Origin: Acanthaster planci
Taxonomy: Eukaryota; Echinodermata; Asteroidea; Valvatida; Acanthasteridae
Direction of reading: 5' to 3'
Length of the DNA stretch: 64,000 nt
Assembly (NCBI RefSeq): GCF_001949145.1
Contig: NW_019091380.1
Coordinates: 435,084-499,083 of the forward strand
Below, in pieces: positions 12,401 to 24,400 of the stretch. Each line of letters starts with the position of its first letter. The stretch's first letter is position 1. The notes under the pieces were generated by a model. It saw only the letters and a list, made by a program, of their open reading frames with translations, was not told where the DNA came from and did not search any database. Position numbers and translations under genes: made by a program.

Positions 12401-15400
12401 CTGGTTGTATAGCTCCAGCTCCGTGTCCAGTAATTCTTTCTGAACCTGTGTTAGCCCAAATGATCATCCAACGTGAACACACCAAAAAAAAACAACTGAT
12501 GGCAACCTACATTTTACGGTCATAAAAAATCTGTGACAGAAAAAAGTACACAGTGCATCTGGGCCTGTTTAGATTGTAAATGGAACATGTCGGAAATACA
12601 TGCAGGTGACAAATGCTTTGAGAGGTTTTAAACTCCATGGGATCTTGTTAAATTTTGTCACGAAGAACGTATGGAGAAACCACAATCTGGTTTAAGCTGT
12701 CTGAAATAACCCTAACCCCCCTAGGCTCCTGCACCAGAATGCCTGCAGAACCTCACAAAATCATACAGATACATGTACAGGTCACTGTACCAAACCTGAT
12801 CAACTCCAAACCTGATCAACTCCAACAGAGTGAGCCCGTTGGAGTTTGAGTGATATGGTATGGATGGGTCTATGCAGTATAGGATGACTTGCACTGAACA
12901 GTACCAAACCTGACAAAATCAAGCANNNNNNNNNNNNNNNNNNNNNNNNNNNNNNNNNNNNNNNNNNNNNNNNNNNNNNNNNNNNNNNNNNNNNNNGTGT
13001 GTTCCAACTCACACAGAATCCAACAGCATCTCCACAGGCCTTTCATCCCAAGTCTCATAAAATTCAACAAGAAGTTCATCAAGTATGATACCAGACCTGC
13101 CAAAACCTCACAAAACCTGCTGTAAAGTATGGCACGTTTGGGGTAGTTAGGGTTAACCATCCTACTGTGCCATAGTGAAATACTCTTGCAAACCCGCTAA
13201 AGCTTCTTTTTTGTACCTTCACAGTTCAATCTACCATAAAATGGCAATGCGGTTTGACCAAGCAAAATGTCGATCATGATAACTTCAGAACCAACAAGCA
13301 ACAAAGCTTGCACGCCACACTCTTTCACCGATGATTACATTTCAATTTTTATTCTACTGATCAAAAAAACCCAAAAAACCAAGACTTTAGGGCTATAACA
13401 GCGACTAAGTCGAGCAACACTTACATCTGTTTTGGACTTGGTCAAGGGCTTGGCTTCCAGTGCCTTTTTTATCTCATCCACTTGCTCGGCGAGCTTCTTC
13501 ACAAAGCTCAGGATCTCGGCTCGCTTGTCTGCCGACAAGCTCTTGTCCTCAAGCTTAGTCAAGAAGGACTACCCAAAAGAAAATACAGCAAATGAATACA
13601 AGTTTAAAATATCAGCTAACCCCCGGGTATGGCAAGACAGACTAAGGACAAGTCCACATCTGTACGCCAGCAAGTATTTTGTTCCGAATTTTCTACTCCA
13701 TAAATGGCAAACCACTAAAAGTTTGGTGAGCAAAAATGAAGTAAGAAAACTATTATCTTACGAGTTAATGATCTCGGCAATAAAGCTACAAAATTTTGGA
13801 ATATACTGACAACATTTTATAGCATCTCATGCTTAGGATGCGTCTCACAAGTTCCAATGAGAAAACTGCTTGCTCCAATTGAGAACACCTGCATTCCCTG
13901 CTAAGTGTAACGTATGTTCCTGAATGGGAACAGTGGTCTACGTGTGGGAACATGCAAATTCAGTGGCATATGTTCCTTAGGGGCAGAGAGCGAATTCCTA
14001 CAGGGAACATAAAGTGTTAAATAAAGGAGTATGCTAGAGGGAACAGGAACGCTGCAACTTTTGAGATGTTCCCTCATCCACTAGCAGCCTCGTCAGTATG
14101 AGGGGGGGAAAGGCATATGGGTTTCTGTAGAGTAGTAAGTTTACTGATAGCTGACTGGATACAGGAGAGTTCCCAGCAAAATAACGCCTGCAGAGTTGAG
14201 ATAACACGGCCAGGGTGCAGTGCCTTCNCCCCCCAACTTTCCTCACCTTCTGCTGTTGGATCAGCTTGACCAGCAGCTCCTGCTTCTGTCTCCTGATCTC
14301 CACCTGCTTCTTCTGGGCCAGCTTGCGCTGCTCCTCTTGCTTCTTGCGCACTGCTTCCTGGGCCGCCGCCACCTTCCTGGCCGCTAGCAGGGAGGCCTGG
14401 GGCGCCTTCAGGGCGGCCGGGTTGAAGACGGTCTTGGACAGGCCCGTGCCTGTGCTTTTGACCACGACCTGGAAGGTGGAGGGGGGGGGAATGAATTAGA
14501 AAGCCATTCAAACAGTGCATAACGTGGTACAGAGCTGAAATGTTTGATGAACTCTTTGTGTTTTTTGTATCTACACTGGCAAAAACCTTGCAAAGTATGA
14601 TTGGCTGACAAGGTGTGGAGATGGTTTATAAAGACAAGGAAATCTGGCCACGAGAAAGTTTCCTGTGAAAACCAACAACGGAGTTGCCGTATGCATGTAG
14701 TCCCTCACCGCCTAAGAAGCAACTGGAGATGCACACTATCTGATTGTGTTACGCATGACCTGGCATGCTTCAAACACTGATGAAGTAAGTTTATCTGAGA
14801 ATACTTGAACACAAGTTCATGAACTTGCTGTAGTCTACTTCAACATCTGCTGGTCGATCGTCAGTTCCAACGGGCCTGCCGCTTGTCTAAGAAAGACAAC
14901 AATTCTGGTACTTACGATGCTGCAAACCTATTCCAGGATGATCTGCAACATGGCTTGGGAGAGCCCCCTCTTACCCTTTCTGATGTTTCCGGTGGGTTCT
15001 TGACAAAGGTCAGCTGATCTTTGGTTGGGATTCCTAGCCTGTCTTTCACAGAGCCTTTACTGGACGACCCTTGACCTGGGCTCTGGGATGAGGCATCACT
15101 GCCATCCTGAATGAGGAGCAGACATATTATTAACAACTTTGACATTTTTTCTGAAGTCTAAAATTCTTCTCAACAATTAATAAATGTGTATTTGCTAAGG
15201 AAGGGATATTTTACAGGAGTGTCATGTACCGCTTGTGAGATGCAAGGTCTTCAGTTTGAGAAAGACTGCAAATTATACTCTGGGTATGCCTTCCTGCCTA
15301 ACTACTGTCTAGTCCAGTACCTTACACACTCTAGCTGAACCACCAGCATGCATGCTGTTACTGAATTGGGTTAATTGCCTTCTCTATGCATGGTTATTTT

Positions 15401-18400
15401 TAGTTTTTTTATTTGCTTTTGTTGGATTCGGTGGAAGTTAACCCTAACCCCCCAAGGGTTGCTGGCCCTAACCTTCCCATTCACACAAAGCTAAACATTC
15501 ATATGGGACTTTGTGCACAGAGGCTGTTGGACTTTGTATGAGGTATGCCAAACCCAATGCAAAAGCCAGTTGTTATGGGCCTACCAGACCTATCCCCACA
15601 GTTTATAAACACTTTACTACTGTTTAATTCTGTGTGGTTGAGGAAGGTTAGGGTTATTAGCCGACTCAATGCCTGGCTGCAGATAGCCTAAATGTCTGAA
15701 GGGGCAGCATTAAAGGGCTACCAAGGAATTCCATTTCTTTACCTGCCCGGCATTCTCGTTGTGCCAGAACACCTTGATGAAGCGATTGTTCAGGACAGCC
15801 TCGATGGAGTTGTGTGCCGCCCTCGCTTGGAGGTGGGTGTCATAAGTGATGAGGGCAGCATCCGGCTGTCCTCCGTAAGCAACCTGTTGAGGTCAGATGC
15901 AAGGTAAAACGAGGCATTACGACAGTGACTACACTGGAACCCTTTGGGGAGCCGATAAACTCAACAGCATCTACGAAAATATCTATCAGGGGAGTTTTAG
16001 GAGACAACAGAACAACTTGTACTCTTAGCTGCCGAAGCAGTTGCATGTTTATGACTGTTTGAGAATGTTACGTGCAACTTAAAAAAGGACAGATATACAG
16101 AAGTAGTTTGAAAAGCTTCATGTCAAATATCCTTTTGAATGTGGCATGGTCTGATAACAAACCCATATCAAGTTAATCGATCTTCTAAGGCAGAGTCCAA
16201 CAGAACTGCATGTGTTTGTGTATGTGTTACCAGTGGAGACCTGGAACTAGCCAATACTCATATGATCAAAATGCACCCTTAAGGCTGGTGCACACTTTGG
16301 ATGAATGCTAGTTTGACGTTGTGAAAGGTATGCATTGAAATTCCCTTGAGTTGGAACGTGTTCAACTTTTACAAATTTGCAATAATCGATCTGCTGTTAC
16401 AAAATCACATATGTGTTCGCTTTCCGCCAAAGCATGGAGTGTCCTTTAGGTAAACACTGTCGGGGTCACCAGGGGCACTGACCTGAAGGTTGGTGATGAC
16501 ACCAAACTTCTGGAAGTGTTCGTTGAGCTTGGCGATGCTGTTCAGCTCCCGGGGGATCTTGCGGATCTCCAGGGTGCGGCTACTGTGGGTGACCTTAGCC
16601 TTGGGCCTCCAGCCACTACTACTGCCGACGCCACTCACTACCTTCCGGGTGGAGTCCGGCGTCATCGTCTTGCTCGGGGAGGAAGAGGCACCACTGCCGC
16701 CCTCTTGGGACGTATCGGGCTCGTGAGGCCTCTTGCGCCCTGTCGCGTTCGCGGTGGACGAGGAGGCGGCTACGACTGTCCTGGAATCAGAGGCTTGCTG
16801 GCTGCCAGTCGATTCTGGTGTCTCCATGACAACAGTGCGGGTACTTCCCGTATCCAGTTTTTTGGTTTCGGCTTCCAACTCTTCAATATCTGTTGCAATA
16901 AACAATACCAGGTTTCAGTATGTTGTGCTTTTCTTAGTCCTGAACAGATTTTCTCCTCCAAATGCTGGAACTGAAATTGTAGTAAAGCCACTCTGAGATA
17001 TGTAATTAATTGGTTGAGGAAATAGTACTTGTGTCAAGAGGCCCTAAATACTGAAAGAAAAGGCAGAACTTTAGTTCCATTCTGTTTCGGACATTAACTC
17101 TTGCACTACTGAGAATCTTTCAGAATCTTCTGGCGTAAACTTCACTGCAGTACACAAGTATAACATTCTTTGTATTTCAACATTTCAAAGACGTTTCAGG
17201 CCCAGGTAATGTAATAGGCTGGGCCCTACCTTCCTGTATCCTGCCAACAAAAACCTTCCAAGTTTCTGGTTAGAATAGGAAAGATTAGGGAGGATTCAAG
17301 ATCGAGGAACTGAAGTTCACATCGAAACTGGAACCACCGTATATCACCTTTTGGCTCAGCGAGCGGCACTGTCTGGACTCCAATGAGTGATCTCAAGTTG
17401 GCTGACTGGTTGCGGCCGGACCGTGGGACGTAATAGGGCTTGGCATCTATGGACGGGTCCTCTGGGTTGTATGCGTCCGGCTGCGGCTGGCCGTCTGTGG
17501 ATGGACAGACAACTAGAGTGGTTAGAGTAGTATGAGAAGGTTTGTCTCGATGTTACCGGAATGCATGCATTTTCTAGACCATAAAATTCCTGTCTTTCCC
17601 ATTGCCTAATTATGAAAATTCATAACCTAGTTCATCTAAATGTGGATCAAAAATTGCAGACATTTGTTGAATTTTGTCCAGCAAAAAAATTTAGATTTCC
17701 AATACTGATTTTCGTTTATCATTCATTATTAATGATGCTTAAAATTAAAATGTAAATACGTCAGTCCTCTCAAACGTCCATGAAATTGCAAATGGAATTC
17801 CAAGACTTGTCCATTTTCCTGGCAACAGGAACCCTGCATGATCTTGTGATAAACTGCTATTGCTCTCTCTACAGTCAGGGAATTAACTATTGAAGTTAAG
17901 TTCCTTGCGCTGATCACGCGCAAACAAAGGTAGGCTACCGAGGACACCTACTGTGTGGAACAGAACAAAAAAATGGTACCAGAAGTTCCAACATATAGTT
18001 TTTGGAACTACGATCGCTACATCCTCAGAGCAAAACATTACACTTAATCCTTTTTACCTGATGATGGGGCAAATCGTCCCTTGGGTGCGTCCATTCTTGG
18101 GGCACGTTCCTGGAATGTTGCAGGGGGCAGGTTGGGTCGGGTGGGTGGGTGTCCTGTGAATTTAAGGTGACACAATCAAAAATTCCAATTTCATGTGGGT
18201 TTCATGTTGAGGTTTGGAAGTCTAGTGTGTGGAAACCCATCCATTGAAAGATTCCACATGCAGATTTCCATATCTGTCTCCATATTATGACATCACATCT
18301 GACTTATGATTTTTGAGTTCAGAACAAGTCTCTTATTTCCAAGAGTGATGAATTAATGCAAATTACCTGCCAAACAACTAGAAATAGTTTGAAACCAATT

Positions 18401-21400
18401 TCAGTGATACGTCCATGTCAAATTCCACAGTTCACGTGTAACAGGTGACACAAGAATGTCACACTTTTGGACTCCAAATTTATAGAATGACCCGACTGCA
18501 ATGTTGCATGCCTAACAGGCTATCGGTTCAAATTCACTGTGAGTTGTAATTTTTAAGCTACACAAGTATTCCTTAATTTAAAAAAACGGCCAGCAAAGTG
18601 ATTTTACCACCTCACAAAGATGTATCTGCCTCATGCATAACCTGTAAAAATCTAAATTACCCATGACTGACACAGAAAATCCGTGAACATAATCTCTTGA
18701 ATAGCAGCTGCAGGTTTAAGAAAGGTAATTTTTCTATCACTTTCAAATCTTGGAGTTCATGAACGACACCCGATTCAAACTGGACCAAGGACAAGAGCAA
18801 CAATCTGGCCCCAGAATTGACAGAATGACCGATATACTCTTGCCATCACAAGCAAAATTTGGAGAGCAAGGTGGAGAAGCTGACCTTGATGCAGAGGGGG
18901 GCCGACGGGGCGAATAGGGTGGACTCCCTGACGAGGCATTGGTCTCAGCTCGTTGTGGTCTGGACCTGAGACAGTGCAAAGAAAGGAACACCCCAAAAAT
19001 GAAAAAAAAAAGTACTGCCCACCCTCTAATCATGACATTTAAAAAGACAGTCATTGCTGCATGAGCCCGGCAATGGTGCAACACAAAATCACGCTTCACT
19101 GGACAGCTGCAGATACGTGCGATGAGACCTCGAAATAGACACATGCAAAATTGGAAATACCTACTAATGAAGAGAAATCTGGTTCTGTGAACTAAATAAC
19201 TGCAATATCTTAGGTTTTGGAGCTGTTGTGTTGGGCTGTTTTTTGGGGGAGGCTATCGAAATTCTGAACGTAATTCATGCTGTCGTAGAGGACATTGGCT
19301 CCTGGCTGGTCCATGTTATTCTCATCATTTTTAGTGGTAGGGACCAGTGTATCATGAGCGCATTGTCGACATGCATAATGCAAGATCCTTAACCGTCAGG
19401 GAAACCAGTTTGCGAATTATCATTTGCATGTTTTATTTTACTCAACACTTTACTCTTTACACCCTCTCGTACATACAAATAGTTCTGGTAAAAATCCATA
19501 GAGTTTTAGAAGACATGCACATGTTATTCTGTGGTGCAGGTGCGCTGTGCAGTGTAAACTGTGCTTAACACTGTTGCATGGACTACATCTCTCTATGGAT
19601 ATAATGCTCAAATGAGTTTGGTCCCTTTACGAGTGCTATAAGGGGAACCTACAGAAGTTGCGTTGTGCAGCAAACATCTCAACTTTCAACAAGAACTTGT
19701 CAAGCTGGCAGAAAATTACCATTTGGTTGTCAGATTTCCATGCAAAAGATGTAACATGTTTGATAAGTGACCAACATGATCTAATTGAATGTTTAAAACC
19801 AATTTTAACAGGTGGTTTAATACCTGGAGGGCCTTGTGGAGGCATCGGTCCTCGTGGAGGCATCGGTCCTCGTGGAGGCATCTGCCCTCTCATGCCCATG
19901 TGAGGTGGTGGAAGCTGGCCTGGACCCCCGGCCAGGGGAGGTGGCTGACTGGGGTGTATGGGTGGCATACCCCTACCCATGGGTGGTGGACCTCTGAGCA
20001 TGGGTGGCGGACCCCCCGCCATGGGAGGAGGCCCGCCTGGGAATGGCCCTCCCTGGGAGTGAGGAGGGGGTAGCATGGGTCCCCTGGGGGGTGCGGGCAT
20101 CCTGGCCGGTGGTGGTTGCTGGGGCGGGGGGCCAAGCCGCTGGCCGACTGGGAAAGGATCGCCATACTGCCCGCCTGGGGGAGGCGGCCCCAGGGGCGGC
20201 CGCGGCAGCATCCCTGGTTGTGGTGGCGGCATCTGGGAGTTGATCTGAGGGGGTGGGGGTTGGGAGGGAGGAGGCTGGGCAGGCAGGGGTGGGGTGCGCT
20301 GCTTGAGAATGTTGACATCCTCCACGATGACCGGGTCATTTCCGTGGTCAAACGGGCACAACTCTCCCCGCATGCAGAAACCTTTTTCTGTTACAATAAA
20401 CCAAATTTTAAAAAATTAAACAAGAGTAAGGCTGTGTCTGAATTACCTGGCTGTGGACTAAAATTATGCACAAGTCAATGGTAGCGGCAGCGACCAGTTC
20501 ACATAGAGTTGTGTGAGATTTCAAGCCATAGCCAAGTGATTCGGACATAGCCTAAGTCATCAAAACAAGCACTAGTCTCCATTCCAACACCTCCCTGTAG
20601 CTTATTCCATGATCATCAACCATCACTGTTAGAGGGTGCTGTCTTTAGAAAAACTGCTATCACAGGAAGGTCTTGGATATTTCTTTTGATCTGGGGCAGC
20701 AACAGACTATGGTAACAATGGTAGGATATGCATTATTCACATCGGTGGATATTACCCAAATGAACCTCAACCTGCTTCACGTTTTCGCACAACATTTTCA
20801 CACTGAAACATCAGCCAACATGGTTTTCTTGGATTTAGGCACACACAAAATATCCTTCTCTTTCCTAGGGGCAGCAGGCTGCAGCCAAGGACTTGCCATG
20901 ACTGCAGATAACCGAAAAACTTGAGCCATTTAAAATGTTTGCAGTGTTGCACACGATACAGTCACAACCATGATGGTGTATGTCTCTGCTTGCTTTAGCA
21001 CCACGAATGTGGCCTATTTCTTACCCCCCCGACTGGAAAATGACTGGATGAATGCTCATGAAATAGCTGAATATGGGTAGTTTTTATAAAACTGATCTAT
21101 CAGCTTCCCTTGAAGGAAAATTACAACCACCTAAACATAACATTTTACACAGAAATATTTTGACTTTTGAGTTCAGGACACCATTTTGTTTTCAATTCTG
21201 TATTGAGTGATGTCATGATGAAACATTAACAATTCAATAGGAAGCTCAAACCAAGCTGTTGATTGGCTTCCCCAATAAGTCAGGGGAAAAGAGTGTTAAC
21301 ATAAGTACTGCCGAATGAAATGTCCCAGACCTTCGCTCGTATAGCGTCCTCTGTAGTTTGACTTAATTCATAACAGCTAAAAGGAGGATTGCGAAGGTCT

Positions 21401-24400
21401 TAGAGCCTTTTCGAAATGAGTGGATTCGGCTTGGACTTTGTTTTCACTGGTTTCAGCCATTATGAAGCAGCGTTGAAACCGCATGTTCAAGCTCAGACTG
21501 GAACCAGCAAAACCGAAATCTAAGCCGAATGCACTTGTTTCGAAAATGCTCTTAGAACCAAGATTAAACAAGCACTGACTACATCTGCAATGAGGACCTA
21601 TGTATCCCTGTGTTTGACAAGAGTACATATGAATTTCATGTACTCAAGTTGATTCCAGGGAAGCAAGCTATTATAGCATTCTACTGGATAAAAACAGACC
21701 ACTGTTAGATCCTGTATTTATGAATACAGCTGAATGCTAACTTAATTTACTTGTACTCATGTACAATTAGAATGCAGGTATACTAGATTTACGTGATTGA
21801 CTTAAAGTAAAATCAACTCCAAATAGGGTAAATCAAAGACACATGTTCACGGGTTGATATGCTGAACAACTATGTCAAACAGCACCACTTCAATAACAGA
21901 TAGTCATTTTCAAGGCTCAGGTTGCTTCTTATAGTTTATTTCAGGTGTAAACAAAGACCAGTCTACTTTTGGTTTCATTAACTCACCATCGTAATCACGG
22001 CAACGATCCCTGGGCCGCAGGCCAGACTGGTTCCCTTCACCGCCCCCTACGACAGTAATTATGCTGTTCACACTGCCGGCACCGGTGACGGGTACTGGTG
22101 ACCTGCTACGGGATCGAGAACGGGACCGGGAGCGTGTGCGATGCCCGCCGGCATCGTCACGGCGATCTTCGCGCCGGTCATCACGACGGTCACTGTACGG
22201 ACGGTCTCTGTTGCTACGATAGCCTGGAATGATAAATGCCCCGGAAATGAAAATCAAGCATCTGCCGTCTCGGAGACGTGTCCCATTACCGCTGGCTACT
22301 GAGAATCAAAAGCATGTTGTGGAAGTTTAAAAAAACCACAGAAATTAAGAGCATTGTTTCTGTAGGTCTATAGGTCCTATCCTTAAAGATATTCAAGAGC
22401 TTTTTCGATTTAGTGGAAGTGGTAGCGTTGCAACTCTGAAAACTTCAAATGAGTTCCCTCAGTAACAGTCACGTGTTTCTAATCCCAATTTTTTAAAGCA
22501 TTCTCGCTAGAAACCTTCCTGACTCCTGCAATATCCTCAACTGCGCAGGAAAACAATGTCGCATTCTTTGGGCTTTGAGGGGGCAGGGAGCCCCTTGTGC
22601 AATAGTAGTGGCTGGGGCATTCTTTGGACTTTGAGGGGGCAGGGAGCCCCTTGTACCGTAGTAGTGGCTGGGGCATTCTTTGGACTTTGAGGGGGCAGGG
22701 AGCCCCTTGTACAGTAGTAGTGGCTGGGCTTGAACTTCCTGAAAAAGGATCCTTCCAAATCCTCCTGAACCTCCCAGTGAACTTCGGTGAGGCTGGGAGA
22801 AAGGAAGCTCCAACCGTAAGCTGTGGCTGAACCTTTGGATCCACATTTCTTTCAATACGGGCGATTTACAATAGTGTGCCACCAAGAGTCTGCAACGCGT
22901 TGGTCAATCACAATGCGCGAAATCTGTTTACCCAATGCACATTCGGAAAGGTTCGACAAATTTTGCGTGTTGTGATTGGCCAGCGCATTGTAGACTTTTG
23001 GGGGGACGCACTATTGTGAATCGCCTGTATTAAGAACCCATTTCTGATAAGATGATATTGAACTGCAATTTGTACACTGGTTGGCAAATTCTATTCAGGG
23101 GTTGCCCGCAGGGAACTTTAGGTATTTCTGACCAGTGCTCATCAGGGAAGAAGATTTGGAAGTGGGTTTTGAGTTGCAATTTTAATTGATCCCCTCTTTT
23201 TTCTACTGCAGGGAAAAAAATTCCCCAAGTTGTTACCGCATGATATATGCTCAGAATACAAACCACGCCAAGGTGGCCATGCTTAATGCCAACCACACAC
23301 TTGAAAACTGGCCTCTCTGTGGCAACCTCTTGGTGGCACACTATATCATGCAGCATTCCTTCTTCACACGGTATCCCCTTACAAAAATGTATGGGCTTTG
23401 AGCTGGACCAAGAAAGGGTGCAATTTTCCTAGCAACGGAGGCTCCTTTGGTAAAATTTGTGCATCGCTGATTCACAACTGACTATGAAACGCAAGCGATG
23501 CAGACACATTGCTACCAACAAAATGAACACTCCCAAGCAACATGGCTCTTTTCAACCGAAGGGGGAGTGCTTCTGCTGGAGTGCGGATACCCCCTCCCAG
23601 TGTTCTATCTAGGACCATTTTAGTGCCGGGTAAATTTTTGGATTGCAAAGCCTAGAGAGCGCAGTTCTCAACGCTTTCTGATGCTTGAAATACGATCAAA
23701 TTGGTACATTTAATCAGAGATGCCAAATTTTCAAAATGAAAATGTGTAATCATATCGCACTTCCAGTTCTGGTTTCCCGACCAACCCTTATTTTTCAACA
23801 CGCCCCTAAATATTTTCATCAGCAAATTAGAAAAAGTTTTTAAAAATTCTACCGTCTTTCCTTTCAAAACAAACACCTGTCAACAACTTCTTGTCACGTC
23901 AAAACACTTGTAATTAGCCTACCTGACTAGCATTGCGCAAGTGTGAATTGTAATTGTTGATTAGAATTTTTGTTATTTTATTATTGTTTTTAAAGTTTTT
24001 ATTTTAATCACTTTTGGTAAAATTTTTGGCAACCTTCATCCCATTCAATCAACACAAAAATATTGCCAAAAAATCCTTACCTACCAACCCTATTTAATCG
24101 GAAGCAGCCCAATTTTTTCTTGGCCTATTCATTAATTTAACTAATGTGCTTTTCAGTATCGTAAAATCCAGTGCGGCCAATATTTATCATGTCACAGTTA
24201 AATGTACATGCACTGCGAAACACATAAGTTTCTCCACGACAAGACTCTGTAATGGCCCATTTGTATTCGTCCCTGAAATTGTGCTCACTTGTTGCAACGG
24301 TGCAAAACAAGTCCAGTTGCTCACCAAATATCCAAGCATCAAATCAAGTCCTCCTACTCCAGTCAACTTTAGCACGATCATGATGTTCGACACACGTGTG

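Noticed and set aside
12707-12730. Interstitial telomere sequence
   Set aside because: Only one or two CCCTAA units occur and always at the ends of the MITEs, so they are transposon termini.
14074-14520. Minus-strand 148-residue Gly/Ala-rich ORF
   Set aside because: It is a frame-shifted shadow of RBM26 exon 13, and it reads through the intron and the unresolved base at 14228.
19890-20484. Long ORFs on both strands over the proline-rich exon
   Set aside because: GC-rich, proline-coding DNA opens other frames. Only the frame with the C3H1 zinc finger is conserved and splices in phase.
22479-22885. Overlapping minus-strand ORFs with repeated YKGLPAPSKSKE-like peptides
   Set aside because: They are translations of the 56-bp tandem repeat. 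The period is not a multiple of 3, so each unit changes frame, and the region is intronic.
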